Assembly (NCBI GenBank): GCA_002841025.1 | Contig: PHDQ01000004.1 | Location: forward strand, 1 to 36,634 | DNA: 36,634 bases | Origin: Bacteroidetes bacterium HGW-Bacteroidetes-13 | GTDB taxonomy: Bacteria; Bacteroidota; Bacteroidia; Flavobacteriales; Flavobacteriaceae | Reading direction: 5' to 3' | Shown here: positions 9,313 to 18,100 of the stretch, in pieces | Position numbering within the stretch: position 1 is the stretch's first letter | How the letters are laid out: every line of letters starts with the position of its first letter | Translations under genes and position numbers: made by a program | Notes under the pieces: model-generated | What the model was told of the DNA's origin: nothing | The model's database searches: none | The model's input: only the letters and a program-made list of their open reading frames with translations

Positions 9313-10674
9313 TTATAAAACGAATTTCTGCTTTAATTCTTCAAAATTCACCCCACCATAATTTCCGCTACTCATCAGTAGCCAAACATCATCTTGCGGA
9401 TTTTGATTGTCGAGAAAGGTGCGAAAAGAAGTAGCTTCCGTAAAAACGATTAAATCTTCTCTCCCGAATGCGCTTCGTATTTCATCGGGCGAAATAGGTA
9501 CCATGTTTTTGATTTTCAAAGCTTCCAAATCGTAAAAAACGACCGCCACATCTGCTGCTTGCATGCTGTTTCGATATTGCTCCAGAAACACCGGATTCAG
9601 ACTGCTGTACGTATGCAATTCAAAACAAGCGGTTACTTTTTTGTCTTTAAATTGCGCTTTTACGGAATTGACGGTGGCTGTAACTTTGGAGGGCGCATGC
9701 GCAAAATCTTTAAATACGGTCAGTTGCTTGGTTTCTACCATTTTTTCCAAACGTTTTCCGGCACCGCTAAAGCTAGCGATGGCCTCGTAAAACATTTCTT
9801 CATCGATGCCCAAATGGAGACAAATCCATTGCGCACCCGCCAAATTACTCAGGTTGTGCTTGCCAAAAACTTGTAGTGGAACCGTGCCAAAAGCTGTGTC
9901 TAAATTGGTTTTCCCGTTTTCGATGTGACTTTCGGGGGTGTGATACGGATGTTTTCGGATATAAACTTCGCTGTTTTCTACCATTACTTTTACGGTTGGG
10001 TCTTCTTCGTTGTAAACCAAAATCCCTCCTGGCACTATTTCTTTGATAAATTGCCTGAAAGTATCGACATACTCTTCAAAGGTTTTAAACACATTGATGT
10101 GATCCCAAGCAATACCGCTAATCAAAGCGATATTGGGCTTGTAATGCAAAAATTTTGAACGACTGTCTAAAGCAGAGCTCAAATATTCATCGCCTTCAAA
10201 AATGGCAAAATCATTTTCGTTCGTCAAATGGACTAATGGTGCATTTCTGTTTTGCAAGGCACCTGCCATGTAGTCCACTTCTTTGCCGTGGTAATCAAGT
10301 ACGTGCAAAATCATAGAGGTAATGGTGGTTTTGCCGTGCGATCCGCCGATAACTACGCGGGTTTTGTTTTTTGATTGCTCGTACAGAAATTCAGGATAAG
10401 AGAAAATATGGATTCCTGACTCAATCGCCTTCAGCAGTTCGGGATTGTCTTTTTTGGCATGCATACCGAGGATTACCGCATCGAGTTGGTCGTGGATTTT
10501 TTCGGGAAACCATCCGAAGGTTTCCGGCAGTAAACCTTTGGCTGCTAAGTTTGATTTTGAGGGTTCAAAAATCACATCATCGCTTCCCGTGACGACATCC
10601 CCTTTTTCATGCAAAGCCAACGCCAAACCGTGCATGGCACTTCCTCCGATGGCTATAAAATGATATGCTGGCAT
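9313..10674 (-). CDS. mpl: Mur ligase family protein, UDP-N-acetylmuramate:L-alanyl-gamma-D-glutamyl-meso-diaminopimelate ligase (Mpl-like)
   Basis: FIAIGGSAMHGLALAL, VVIGGSHGKTTITSMILHVL, FEGDEYLSSALD, DFAHAPSKVTAT. Confidence 0.92.
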   Translation of the reverse strand: MPAYHFIAIGGSAMHGLALALHEKGDVVTGSDDVIFEPSKSNLAAKGLLPETFGWFPEKIHDQLDAVILGMHAKKDNPELLKAIESGIHIFSYPEFLYEQSKNKTRVVIGGSHGKTTITSMILHVLDYHGKEVDYMAGALQNRNAPLVHLTNENDFAIFEGDEYLSSALDSRSKFLHYKPNIALISGIAWDHINVFKTFEEYVDTFRQFIKEIVPGGILVYNEEDPTVKVMVENSEVYIRKHPYHTPESHIENGKTNLDTAFGTVPLQVFGKHNLSNLAGAQWICLHLGIDEEMFYEAIASFSGAGKRLEKMVETKQLTVFKDFAHAPSKVTATVNSVKAQFKDKKVTACFELHTYSSLNPVFLEQYRNSMQAADVAVVFYDLEALKIKNMVPISPDEIRSAFGREDLIVFTEATSFRTFLDNQNPQDDVWLLMSSGNYGGVNFEELKQKFVL

Positions 10675-10680
10675 TTTTGA

Positions 10681-10715
10681 GTTTTAAGTGTTTGGTTTTG
10701 AGTGTTTAGTTTTGA
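10681..10715. repeat. Five heptads GTTTTRA/GTGTTTR alternating
   Basis: gttttaa gtgtttg gttttga gtgttta gttttga. Confidence 0.8.
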
Positions 10716-10730
10716 AACTGTAACAATATA

Positions 10731-10759
10731 ACATTTTCAAATTAACACATTTTCAAATT
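10731..10759. repeat. Direct repeat ACATTTTCAAATT x2 spanning the rlmB stop codon, 16-bp offset
   Basis: acattttcaaatt at 10731-10743 and 10747-10759. Confidence 0.9.
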
Positions 10760-11494
10760 GATTCTTTGTCTAACTACTTCATACAAAATAGCTCCGCAAG
10801 CAACCGATACGTTCAGCGATGCGATGTTCCCTGTGATGGGAAGCGAAGCTTTTTCGTCTGCTAATTTTAAGATAGATTCCGAAACACCTTTGTCTTCCGC
10901 GCCCATGATGATAGCCAAGGATTCGGTCAGGTTGAGGTCGTAAATCTTTTGATTTGTTTTTTCGGTGGCGGCGATTATTTTTATATCTGAACTTTGCAAG
11001 TAAAAGACGGCGTCTTTCAGATGATCTACTTTACAGACGGGTATAGAATACAACGCACCTGCCGAAGTTTTGATGGCATCTGCATTGACGGGTGCACTGC
11101 CGTTTTTTGGAATGATGATGCCGTCTGCACCCACACATGCTGCCGTTCGGGCAATGGCACCGAAGTTGCGCACATCGGTCACGCCGTCGAGGAGCAGGAG
11201 CAGAGCGGGTGTTGCTTTTTCAGCAACTTGTTCGAGCAGTTTCTCGATGGTAATATAAGATATTTCGGATACGACCGCTACTGCACCTTGGTGGTTTCGG
11301 TCGCCGAGTTTGTAGAGTTTTTCTTCCGGCACATAGGAAACGGATACACTTTTGCGGTTTGCCAAGTTTGTCAACTCTTTGTAGAGTTCACTTTGAAGCC
11401 CTTTTTTAAGGTATATTTTTTCTATTTCTTTACCGGCGTTGAGTCCTTCCATGATGGCCCGAATGCCGTAGATGGTTTGTGTTTCTTTTTGCAT
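10742..11494 (-). CDS. rlmB: TrmH/SpoU family 23S rRNA (guanosine-2'-O)-methyltransferase RlmB
   Basis: IYGIRAIMEGLNAGKEIEKIYLKKG, LDGVTDVRNFGAIARTAACVGADGIIIPK, MGAEDKGVS, LNVSVACGAILYEVVRQR. Start ATG at 11494. Confidence 0.95.
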   Translation of the reverse strand: MQKETQTIYGIRAIMEGLNAGKEIEKIYLKKGLQSELYKELTNLANRKSVSVSYVPEEKLYKLGDRNHQGAVAVVSEISYITIEKLLEQVAEKATPALLLLLDGVTDVRNFGAIARTAACVGADGIIIPKNGSAPVNADAIKTSAGALYSIPVCKVDHLKDAVFYLQSSDIKIIAATEKTNQKIYDLNLTESLAIIMGAEDKGVSESILKLADEKASLPITGNIASLNVSVACGAILYEVVRQRINLKMC

Positions 11495-11518
11495 GGGGCA
11501 AAGATAAGGAATAAAAAA
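11467..11518. repeat. 52-bp perfect direct repeat, copy 1 (start of functional rlmB)
   Basis: cgtagatggtttgtgtttctttttgcatggggcaaagataaggaataaaaaa, identical to 12457-12508 (offset 990 bp). Confidence 0.98.
11499..11506 (-). promoter_or_regulatory. -7 box TATCTTTG 4 nt upstream of the rlmB ATG
   Basis: Minus strand reads TATCTTTG CCCC ATG; no clear -33 element. The same box occurs in copy 2 at 12489-12496. Confidence 0.5.
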
Positions 11519-11553
11519 GGCTGCCATAAGACGGACTGTGCATAAAATAAAAA

Positions 11554-11573
11554 AACAAGATGTTTCATCTGTT
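11554..11573 (-). terminator. Terminator-like hairpin between tnpA and rlmB, possibly bidirectional
   Basis: aacaagatg-ttt-catctgtt (one bulge), with a T-run on the minus strand (TTTTTTT) and T6 on the plus strand. Confidence 0.55.
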
Positions 11574-11649
11574 CTTTTTTATTTGCCAACCGACGGGTAG
11601 GTTTTTTAATGGTCAGTTGCCTGCCTTTTCGGCGTTTAGATGTTTCATT

Positions 11650-11663
11650 GTCCCTTTAGGGAC
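11650..11663. repeat. REP-like hairpin GTCCC-TTTA-GGGAC, left of tnpA
   Basis: gtccctttagggac; inverted counterpart cgtccctaacgggacg at 12294-12309. Confidence 0.8.
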
Positions 11664-11756
11664 GGCATATCGGTAGAAAATCATACAAACATGAACCGGC
11701 GTGCCGTCAGGTACGCTATATGAAGCTCGGAGAAATGCGTGTTAATGCGCAACATA

Positions 11757-12221
11757 TCACATTTCGATTGGTTTAAAAATGTACAGTTGATTAAATTTGA
11801 TCTCATGTGTTTTCAAAAGCTCAAGATATTCTTCCCCGAACGTTTTTGTTTTATGATGATTTTCCTGATTCTGAATGTATGTAATGACTCTGGGCAATTG
11901 TGATTTAGAATAAGAAAATGCGCCATAACCTGCCTGCCAGGAAAATTTTCCTTTTGTGAATCCTTTCTGATTTATCCATTTCGACGAATCTTGTTTGACC
12001 TGTTTTATTAAATCAGATAGAGCTTGTACAGGGCTCATCCCAAATAAAAGGTGAATATGATCCGGCATGCCATTAATTTGTAGCATTTTGTGCCCGTTAT
12101 GCTGAATTATTCCGGTAATGTATTTATACAAATCATCTTTCCATTTGGGTTGGATAAGGCTCTGCCGGTTCTGGACTGCAAAAATGGTTTGAATATGTAT
12201 TTGTGTATAGGTGTTGGCCAT
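11757..12221 (-). CDS. tnpA: IS200/IS605-like or REP-associated Y1 transposase
   Basis: MANTYTQIHIQTIFAVQNRQ, HUH motif PDHIHLLF, catalytic-tyrosine region VITYIQNQENHHKTKTFGEEYLELL; full length (154 aa), no frameshift seen. Confidence 0.92.
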   Translation of the reverse strand: MANTYTQIHIQTIFAVQNRQSLIQPKWKDDLYKYITGIIQHNGHKMLQINGMPDHIHLLFGMSPVQALSDLIKQVKQDSSKWINQKGFTKGKFSWQAGYGAFSYSKSQLPRVITYIQNQENHHKTKTFGEEYLELLKTHEIKFNQLYIFKPIEM

Positions 12222-12293
12222 AATAATCTTTATAGATGTTGTACCTGACGGCACAACGGGAGATTTTGGTTTTCTTCGGTTCTACCCATATAC

Positions 12294-12309
12294 CGTCCCT
12301 AACGGGACG
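12294..12309. repeat. REP-like hairpin CGTCCC-TAAC-GGGACG, right of tnpA
   Basis: Perfect 6-bp stem; inverse orientation to the left hairpin within the 29-bp inverted repeat. Confidence 0.8.
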
Positions 12310-12456
12310 AACCGCGCCAATCACTATTGAGTTCTTTCGCACAGTTTTCATGGAAGATAAAGATAATAAATACCAACAATTAATGTGAATTAAATTAAAG
12401 GTGAATTTCTTCCCTGTTCGAGCCTTGAATTCACTATCTACCCGTGGAAAAAAGGG

Positions 12457-12508
12457 CGTAGATGGTTTGTGTTTCTTTTTGCATGGGGCAAAGATAAGGA
12501 ATAAAAAA
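12457..12508. repeat. 52-bp perfect direct repeat, copy 2 (orphan rlmB 5' end)
   Basis: Identical to 11467-11518. On the minus strand it encodes MQKETQTIY, then diverges to ALFSTGR and a stop. Confidence 0.98.
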
Positions 12509-12530
12509 ACCACCCGGCTAATGGGTGGTT
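12502..12530 (-). terminator. Intrinsic terminator of the SusC-SusD-lipoprotein operon
   Basis: aaccaccc-ggctaat-gggtggtt, 8-bp stem followed on the minus strand by TTTTTTTATT. Confidence 0.8.
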
Positions 12531-12555
12531 TAAGTTATTTTATTTTAAAAAACAA

Positions 12556-13431
12556 TTATTTTGGACATATACTCAAGACTACTTCGCCAGGAGTTGGAGG
12601 AGGTCCAGGAAGACCGCCTCTAGCAACCACATCACCATCTAAAAAGATTGTAAAAATGTGTTCAGCTTCAAAACTACCGGGGGTATAAACTATATTGAAA
12701 GAAGTGGTTCCTGGAGCTATAGTAAATTCAAAATTTGTACCGCTTCCCGTTGCAGTTATAACGGTAGAAACACCATCTATTGTTACAGTCATGAAAGCAC
12801 CATCCCAACCATCTCCGTAGTCATCAACAAGCTCAAACTTGTAAAGTCCTGGGACTGGCACTAATGGGATACAGGCAATGTTTGCGAAATACCGATAGGG
12901 AGATCTAAAGAATGATGATGAAGCTACATTGCTGGCAACATCCGTAAAGGTAATTGTCCGTCCGTCCGTCAGGTTTAGTGCCAAGCGTATCACAAACCTA
13001 TCGCCACCAGTAAAATCTCCCGATGCCAAGCTTAACGCTGTTGATATTTCACTTAACGTAATTTTGAGAGTTGTTCGTGGAAGTTTAAACTCATCGATTG
13101 TGAATTCACTGGCGTCAATCGTTTTAAGTTGAACTTCAGACCCAACCGAAACAAAACTTTTTCCGTCTTCACTTGGTTTTTGGAGCGATACAAAAACATC
13201 GACAGATTCCATCAAACCACCGTCTTCAATATCTTGTTCTTGGAACACCAAAGAAAATTCGGAATTAGAATCAAACGCATTGTATGTACCGCTTTCCAAG
13301 TTGATTGTTCGCAGTACGGCTCCTCTTTCAATGGTATTTAGCACGTCTTGGCCAATCGTTGCATCGTCACTCGAGCAGGCTCCTAAAGCCAGAATGAGTG
13401 TTGCAATTATATAGATTTTAAATTTTTTCAT
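12556..13431 (-). CDS. SusCD-associated lipoprotein with C-terminal YGDGWDGA module
   Basis: Lipobox LALGACSSDD; adjacent to susD/susC on the same strand; LVDDYGDGWDGAFMTVTIDG. Confidence 0.85.
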   Translation of the reverse strand: MKKFKIYIIATLILALGACSSDDATIGQDVLNTIERGAVLRTINLESGTYNAFDSNSEFSLVFQEQDIEDGGLMESVDVFVSLQKPSEDGKSFVSVGSEVQLKTIDASEFTIDEFKLPRTTLKITLSEISTALSLASGDFTGGDRFVIRLALNLTDGRTITFTDVASNVASSSFFRSPYRYFANIACIPLVPVPGLYKFELVDDYGDGWDGAFMTVTIDGVSTVITATGSGTNFEFTIAPGTTSFNIVYTPGSFEAEHIFTIFLDGDVVARGGLPGPPPTPGEVVLSICPK

Positions 13432-13458
13432 AATTAAACATTTTAAATTTCATCTGAA

Positions 13459-15117
13459 TTAATTAGCAATTGGGAATCCCGGTGAAGCTGGGTTGTTATC
13501 CCAAAATACTTGCGTGGTTACGTTTTGACGTTGTTGGATATTCAAATTGTTATTTGCAGAATTTGCAGAATATCTGAAAGAACGAATGAAGCCACCCGGA
13601 TTTGGCTCTCTGTTGGGTTGCAAAGTAGTTGGAAATCCGGTTCTTCTATAGAAGTTGTAGCCTCCTAATCCATTGCCGTAAGTTGCAATAAAATATTGTT
13701 CAGCCAAGATATTCCACTTATCTGTATTTGTGCCATTATCAAAAGAGCTGTCGATAAATTCTTCAAAATCTTGAACATCCCCTGTAGTTGCAAAGTAGTT
13801 AGGATTTGCATCTGGATCTTTAGTTGCAAATGGGAACACTTTATCGAAAGATTTTGAAATGCCTTCAAGTATGAATCCTTTGGCTTGTGTAGGGTTGTTG
13901 TTGACTAAAGCAACCTCTGCGCGCATAAAATCAACCCATCCTGCCAATAAAATAGGTTGGATTCCTGCTCCTTTACCACCTCCATTTTCGTCAACATCTT
14001 CAAAACGGTTATCGTCAAACATGCCAGCCACAGGATACACTCCCCACGTTGTGCGCAAAAATCCATCCGGTGGGATACCGTCACTATCACCATGATCTCG
14101 TCCCCAATAACCGTCAGGTAGTCCGCAAAATGTGAAGCCACCGTCTATATAATGTTGCGGAGGTGTTTCCAAAGAACAAGATAATGTTTCTTCGTTAGAA
14201 GGGATTCCATCTTGACCGGGAGTCGCGCTCACTTGTCTGTAAAAATAATAACGTGTTCTTGGGTCATTGGTTGTAATCATTGTGTTCATGAGCCAGTTTG
14301 ACATATAATCTCCGGCTCCGGTTGGCGTGTAGTTAGAGCCAAATTCGGGATGACGCGTGTCCGGTTGAACGGCATTGGTACCATATTGAAAAACGAAATC
14401 ATCATCGGAAGAACTGATATAGTTTTCTGAATTAACTATCGCCTGAAACTTATTTAGCGCATCCGAATCAACCAATCTTGTTTGAAGATATATCTTCATT
14501 TTTAAAGTATTGGCTAATTTAACCCATTTTGCCCATTTTTTATTATAGTAAAAATCGATAGGTGGATCTTCAAAATTGTCATCTCTGGTAAAGTTAACAA
14601 TGGCTTTATCAAGTAAATCTAAAGCGACGGCATAAACATCAGCTCCGGAATCTAATTTAGGATTCAGTATTTCAGGGGCTTGTATTGCTTCGGAATAAGG
14701 CACATCACCAAAAAAATCAACGAGTATCGTGAGAACATCCGCTTCAATCACTTGTGCGATGGCGAGTGCACGAAATTGTTTATTCTCTTCGGCTGGAACT
14801 TGCATTGCCCTGATGTCTGCTAAGATGTTTTGATAAGCCAATTCCCATTCAAAATCGAGGCTTGTAGGTGAAAATGCATTGACATATTGTCTGTCCTGCA
14901 TGGCTATCTGTCGAATGGGTTGTGCAGCATCAAAACCATACAAATTAATTAAACGCGCATAATCCAGTTGAATAGCGTTGGTAAATAAATTTACATCACC
15001 CTGATCATCCTTGAGGAAGTTGGGGTTATCGCGAATGTCTAATTCGGTGGTTTCACATCCACTAAATAGTATTCCCGAAGCTAAAATTCCGAGGAAGTAT
15101 TTGAATATTTTTTTCAT
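13459..15117 (-). CDS. SusD/RagB-family nutrient-binding outer membrane lipoprotein
   Basis: Lipobox GILFSGCETTELDIRDNPN, TPR-like QVIEADVLTILVDFFGDVPYSEA, position directly after SusC. Confidence 0.92.
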   Translation of the reverse strand: MKKIFKYFLGILASGILFSGCETTELDIRDNPNFLKDDQGDVNLFTNAIQLDYARLINLYGFDAAQPIRQIAMQDRQYVNAFSPTSLDFEWELAYQNILADIRAMQVPAEENKQFRALAIAQVIEADVLTILVDFFGDVPYSEAIQAPEILNPKLDSGADVYAVALDLLDKAIVNFTRDDNFEDPPIDFYYNKKWAKWVKLANTLKMKIYLQTRLVDSDALNKFQAIVNSENYISSSDDDFVFQYGTNAVQPDTRHPEFGSNYTPTGAGDYMSNWLMNTMITTNDPRTRYYFYRQVSATPGQDGIPSNEETLSCSLETPPQHYIDGGFTFCGLPDGYWGRDHGDSDGIPPDGFLRTTWGVYPVAGMFDDNRFEDVDENGGGKGAGIQPILLAGWVDFMRAEVALVNNNPTQAKGFILEGISKSFDKVFPFATKDPDANPNYFATTGDVQDFEEFIDSSFDNGTNTDKWNILAEQYFIATYGNGLGGYNFYRRTGFPTTLQPNREPNPGGFIRSFRYSANSANNNLNIQQRQNVTTQVFWDNNPASPGFPIAN

Positions 15118-15143
15118 TTCTTAAAATTTTATTTATTAGCTGT

Positions 15144-18100
15144 TTAGAAAGAGGCTTTTAAACTCAGACCATATCTTCTGGAACTTGGGCCGTTTAAAAA
15201 ATCAAACCCGGAGCCGTTTCCGACTCCTGTTCCTGCTACATTCGGGTCAAAGTTTGTCCCGTCCGGAGTGTTGATGGCATCATACCAAAGGTTGAATCCG
15301 GAAGCTGTTATTGACAATGAACCAAAAGGTGTTTTGTCCAAGAATCTATTGGGTAGGGAGTAGCTTAGGGATACTTCTTGCAAACGAATGGTTGTTCCAT
15401 CATAAACTTGCAACTCACTCGGACCAAACAAAATATTGTCAAAAAAGAAACCAGAGTTGTTGATGGCAACGGTATTTGGTTGACCGGTAGTGGACTGAAT
15501 ACCCGGAAGTATAAACGTTTCTCTGCGGTTTTGTGTATCTGTCGTTAACCCTCTACCCAAAAGTGTTGCGATTGTTTGAGAATACACATCTCCTCCTTGT
15601 CTGTAGTTTACCAAAACGTTTAGGGAGAAGTTTTTGTAAGTAAAAGTATTAGAAAAATTCACCACATAATCGGGATTTGGATCTCCGATGACAAATAATC
15701 CTTCATCAAAAACATAATTTCCTTCACTGTCAATTAAAGGAAGACCTTGGTCGGTTCTAGCGATGCGACTACCCACAAGAACACCAAGAGGCTGGTCGTC
15801 GATTGCTGCATTCCCCAAGTTTGAAAAGCCATCAAAAACCAGAACATTACTATCCTGACCCAAATCGGTCACACGTGTTTCGTTGACGGTGTAATTCGTG
15901 TTGAATTTCCAACCAAATCCTTCTTTGTCTTTGGATTTGAAAATGTCTATGCCAAGGTCTATTTCGACACCTTTTCCTTGAATTTCTCCTACGTTGGTCT
16001 GAGTGACGTTAAAACCTGAAGCCGGATCTAAATCTTTATCGACAATTAAATCCTCCGTGATACGATAGTAGGCAGACGCTTCAAATGAAATCCGGTTGTT
16101 TAACCAGTTTGATTCTATACCAACTTCGTATTCTTTGAGCCTCTCGGCTTTTAAATCGGGGTTGCCAAGTCTCTCTGACGTAGTATTAATGACCACATCT
16201 TTATTATCATCATCTTTATTTTTAAATCTTTGTGTTTCCAAAATTAAGGTTGAGGCAACAGGGAAGCCCGTTGGGAAACTGGCCGATTCGCCATATCCCG
16301 CTCTTAATTTTAGAAAATTAACGACTTTGCTGTTTTTCATCCAGTCGAAAGCGGTTGTAGGGATAAATGAAAGGCTTGTTGATGGATAAAAAACAGATCG
16401 CTGATCCACATTAAGGTTAGAAACCCAGTCATTTCTACCTGAAACGGTTAGGTATATCCAACGTTTGTAGTCAAAATCTGCCTGTCCGTATGCCCCAACT
16501 ATATTTCTTTCTTGAGAAAACTGAATTTCATTCTGAGTAGCAAAATTGAAATGGCGATTTACACCGAAAACTTGTTGACCCAAGCTCGAAACTCCATTGC
16601 GGTCAAATATCTCTCTTCTCGTTGTTGCTCCCACATTGAAAGTGGCACCTATATTTTCGGTGATTTGGTATTGACCGGTCAAGATAAAGTTGTGATCCCA
16701 GATGGTGTTGGTGTTTGTCCAAGTTCTTAAGAAACCGCTGCGGGTTGCTGCATCATCACTTATCCCACCTTTGTTTTGTTGGTCAAGGTTGTCTTCACTA
16801 TAAACATCAATACCCAAACGATAGGTCAAGTTTAAATTGTCATTAATCTTATAATCGATTGCACCGTTTCCAAATACACGATTGGTAACCTGGCCCGTTT
16901 TGGTGTTGGCTACCGTCCATAATGGATGCTGAATGCTGTTGTTCTGACGATAAAAGACGCTACCACCGGTTATCGGATTTTGGAAAGGAATCCCCATCAA
17001 ATCTACTGATCGTGGCGTAAAGAACACGTTTGAGAAAACGGATGAACCACCACCTAATACGGTGTTACCGTCACCGGCAGCAACCGGAGGCGAAACGAAG
17101 TCGGTACGGGCGTAGTTTAAAGTACCGCTCACCGTTAATCGGTTAGACAACTCGGCACGTCCGCCCAATCCAAAAGTGTTTCTAAGCAATTTGTTTTCGC
17201 GGGTAAAACCTTTGTCTTCAAGATTACTCAAGCTCAGGTTGAAGCTCATCTTACCATCATTTGATTTTCCTGAAAAATTCAGGGCGGTGTTGCTCACCTG
17301 ACCGGTTCTGAAAAAGCGCTCGGCATTTTGGTAAGGTTTGTATTCATAGCGTACATCGGCAAATTCAGGAAATGCTTGGCGAATTCCAGTAGAAAGTGCA
17401 GCAGTTGCAAATGGATGTCGGACAGTTCCATCAGCAGCGATGGCTGAGCTGGTTCCAAAACCATCGATGCCGTCTTTTCTAAAGGCGGGACCCCAGTTGC
17501 TGAAAAACCAACCAAATGCTTGGTCAAAACCATTACCAAATTCATTCTGATAGTCCGGCAAGGAAGCAATTTCTGTTTGGAAAAACGAAGTAGTTAAGGT
17601 TGCTTCAAATTTCTTGTTGCTGTTGATACCAGCCATGCCGTTTTTGGTGGTAATGAGGATAACTCCGTTACGACCTTGAGTGCCATATAGGGTTGCAGCA
17701 GCAAGACCCTTTAGAATATTGACACTTTCAATGTTGTTCGGATCGAGGTCAAGAAACCTACTGGAACCATTATTCCCATCAACAAAATTGTTTGAACTAT
17801 TGTTGTCAATGTCACCCGCAGTGTTTGTGTCACTTGAGAAAGGCACACCATCCACAATAAACAAGGGCTGGTTACTTCCGCTAAAGGAGGACAAACCCCG
17901 GATGATGATGCTGGTACCCGAACCGGAAATACCGCTTTGTTGGGTAATCTGTACACCGGAGGCTTTGCCTGAAAGCACACGTCCGATGTCACCTTCCGCA
18001 CGTTGTTCAAGACGATCGCTGCCTACTTCGGCAACGGCATATCCCAACGCTTTCTTTTCGCGTTTAATACCTTGAGCAGTTACAATGACTTCTTCAAGTT

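Larger units (their letters stand above)
11519..12456. mobile_element. Y1 (IS200/REP-associated) transposase unit located between the 52-bp repeats
   Basis: Contains tnpA plus nested inverted repeats: 11650-11678 vs 12280-12308 (26/29 match) and 11701-11714 vs 12241-12254 (14/14 match). Exact mobile boundaries unknown. Confidence 0.65.

Noticed and set aside
10994-11545. 183-aa plus-strand ORF opposite rlmB
   Set aside because: Antisense to a clear RlmB; Cys/Phe-rich non-domain translation; a shadow ORF.
11467-12508. 52-bp repeats as ordinary target-site duplication of an IS
   Set aside because: Too long for typical IS duplications, and Y1 transposases are not known to make them; kept instead as an unexplained duplication.
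12133-12513. 126-aa minus-strand ORF sharing residues with the rlmB upstream region, and 12401-12688 plus-strand ORF sharing VDGLCFFLHGAKIRNKK with 10994-11545
   Set aside because: The shared peptides are explained by the 52-bp direct repeat, not by real paralogous genes.
17680-18075. 131-aa ORF antisense to susC
   Set aside because: Low-complexity shadow ORF within the plug-domain coding region.
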